DNA of 7,419 nt from Verrucomicrobiota bacterium (GTDB lineage Bacteria > Verrucomicrobiota > Kiritimatiellia > CAIQIC01 > Lenti-01): assembly GCA_022709625.1 (NCBI GenBank), contig JAKLIL010000076.1, positions 1-7,419 on the forward strand, given 5' to 3'. This document shows, piece by piece, positions 6,776 through 7,419 of the stretch. The translations under genes were made by a program, and so were the position numbers. Numbering within the stretch: position 1 is the stretch's first letter; the number at the start of each line of letters is the position of its first letter. Below the pieces are notes generated by a model. The model worked only from the letters and a program-made list of their open reading frames with translations, had not been told where the DNA came from and made no database searches.

Positions 6776-6842
6776 CCTGTTTGCGCCAAAAATACCCAGT
6801 CGGCCTGCGTCATTTTGTCTAGGCCTGCCCGTTCCCGGCCAA

Positions 6843-7419
6843 CTATCCGGCAACCGGTCCTTGGAGTTCCGCCAAGACCTCGCGGATCCGGTCGGCGCGG
6901 GAACCCAGCCGGTCGAACAACCGCCGGGCGTTCGCCAACAAATCCATTGCCCGGCGGCGCGCCGCGTCCGGCCCCCACAGCGAATACGCCGTGAAGCGGC
7001 CCGCTTCCTTGTAGTCGCTGTCCTCCTCCGGACCGTCCGCGACGTCGTCGAGAATTTGGAACGCCTGCCCCAAGCGGATGCCGGCCTCGCGCAGCGCGTC
7101 GGCCTCGCCCTCCTCCGCTCCGCACAGCAGCGCGCCGGCGGCCAGCGCGCCGGCGAACAGCGAACCGCTTTTCAGCGCGTAGTTTTCCAGCAAGGCGGCT
7201 TCGGCCACGGGCGCCGCCGGCGCCGTCAAATCCAGTTCCTGGCCGCGCACCAGCGCCGCGCCCATGTCGCCCAGCAACCGCAACGCGCGGAGTCGGCGCT
7301 CCGCCGGCGCCGCCTCGATGCCGGCCACGACGTGGTAGGCCCGGTGCACCAGATACGGCGGCAACATGTCCACCGCCCACTCCGGAAAGACGAGATGGAC
7401 GCACGCCTTGCCCCGGCGC
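6843..7419 (-). CDS. Polyprenyl (FPP/GGPP-type) synthase, partial, N-terminus outside the window
   Basis: The last 191 residues of a trans-isoprenyl diphosphate synthase are visible; roughly the first 100 of a usual 290-300 lie beyond the right edge. These enzymes condense isopentenyl diphosphate with an allylic diphosphate. Visible residues begin RRGKACVH, the stretch that normally directly follows the first Asp-rich motif, so that motif is just outside. Other family landmarks, numbered in the visible part, are GQELDL (59-64), KSGSLF (83-88) and GQAFQILDD (117-125), with the second Asp-rich motif DDVAD at 124-128. After it the protein departs from the norm. The usual loop and GK(S/A)T motif are shortened to a segment ending GRFTAY, with Arg in place of the conserved Lys (R141). 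An internal GTG at 7373 is not a start, because the frame and homology continue upstream. Chain length and pathway cannot be told. The next gene, after a 223-base gap, is the ABC ATPase. Confidence 0.85.
   Translation of the reverse strand, partial: RRGKACVHLVFPEWAVDMLPPYLVHRAYHVVAGIEAAPAERRLRALRLLGDMGAALVRGQELDLTAPAAPVAEAALLENYALKSGSLFAGALAAGALLCGAEEGEADALREAGIRLGQAFQILDDVADGPEEDSDYKEAGRFTAYSLWGPDAARRRAMDLLANARRLFDRLGSRADRIREVLAELQGPVAG

Noticed and set aside
6635..6853. 72-codon minus-strand frame across the spacer and the prenyl synthase stop
   Set aside because: It has no Shine-Dalgarno sequence and no recognisable homology. Its composition looks random, and it overlaps the end of a real gene in another frame.

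Overview
The window is GC-rich bacterial chromosome with strongly G/C-biased third codon positions. No RNA genes, insertion sequences, CRISPR arrays or phage genes were seen. The gene content (a GldA/GldF/GldG-like ABC exporter closed by a DUF4340 protein, a PiT phosphate transporter and a trans-prenyl synthase) and the Asn/Thr-rich extracytoplasmic proteins would suit a Gram-negative of the PVC group (Verrucomicrobiota/Kiritimatiellota type). This placement is a weak inference, because no phylogenetic marker is present.

Layout. Bases 1-35 probably hold the first codons of a gene reading leftwards out of the window. A 181-base divergent spacer follows, with candidate promoters on both strands. 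Bases 217-1740 (+) encode a PiT-family inorganic phosphate transporter. It converges on a leftward four-gene operon, with 24 bases between the two stop codons. In transcription order (right to left) the operon is: ABC ATPase (6619-5666), ABC-2 type permease (5646-4903), GldG-like membrane-anchored protein (4869-2989) and a DUF4340 membrane-anchored protein (2970-1765). The gaps are only 19, 33 and 18 bases and each gene has a Shine-Dalgarno sequence. Upstream is a 223-base spacer with a possible 16-codon leader ORF that overlaps the ATPase start as ATGA, plus a weak hairpin/T-run. At the right edge, 7419-6843 (-) is the C-terminal two thirds of a polyprenyl (FPP/GGPP-type) synthase whose start lies outside the window.

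How the genes work together. The ATPase and permease would form the membrane core of an ABC-2 type exporter. The GldG-like and DUF4340 proteins, each anchored by an N-terminal membrane helix with the bulk outside the cytoplasm, are likely accessory subunits. The substrate is unknown; GldAFG is needed for gliding in Flavobacterium, but homologues are widespread in non-gliders. The phosphate transporter and prenyl synthase look like independent neighbours.

Nothing here is clearly a new system. The items most worth a second look are the leader ORF coupled to the ATPase, the Pro/Ala/Glu-rich tail with six consecutive prolines on the DUF4340 protein, and the divergent C-terminal active-site region of the prenyl synthase.
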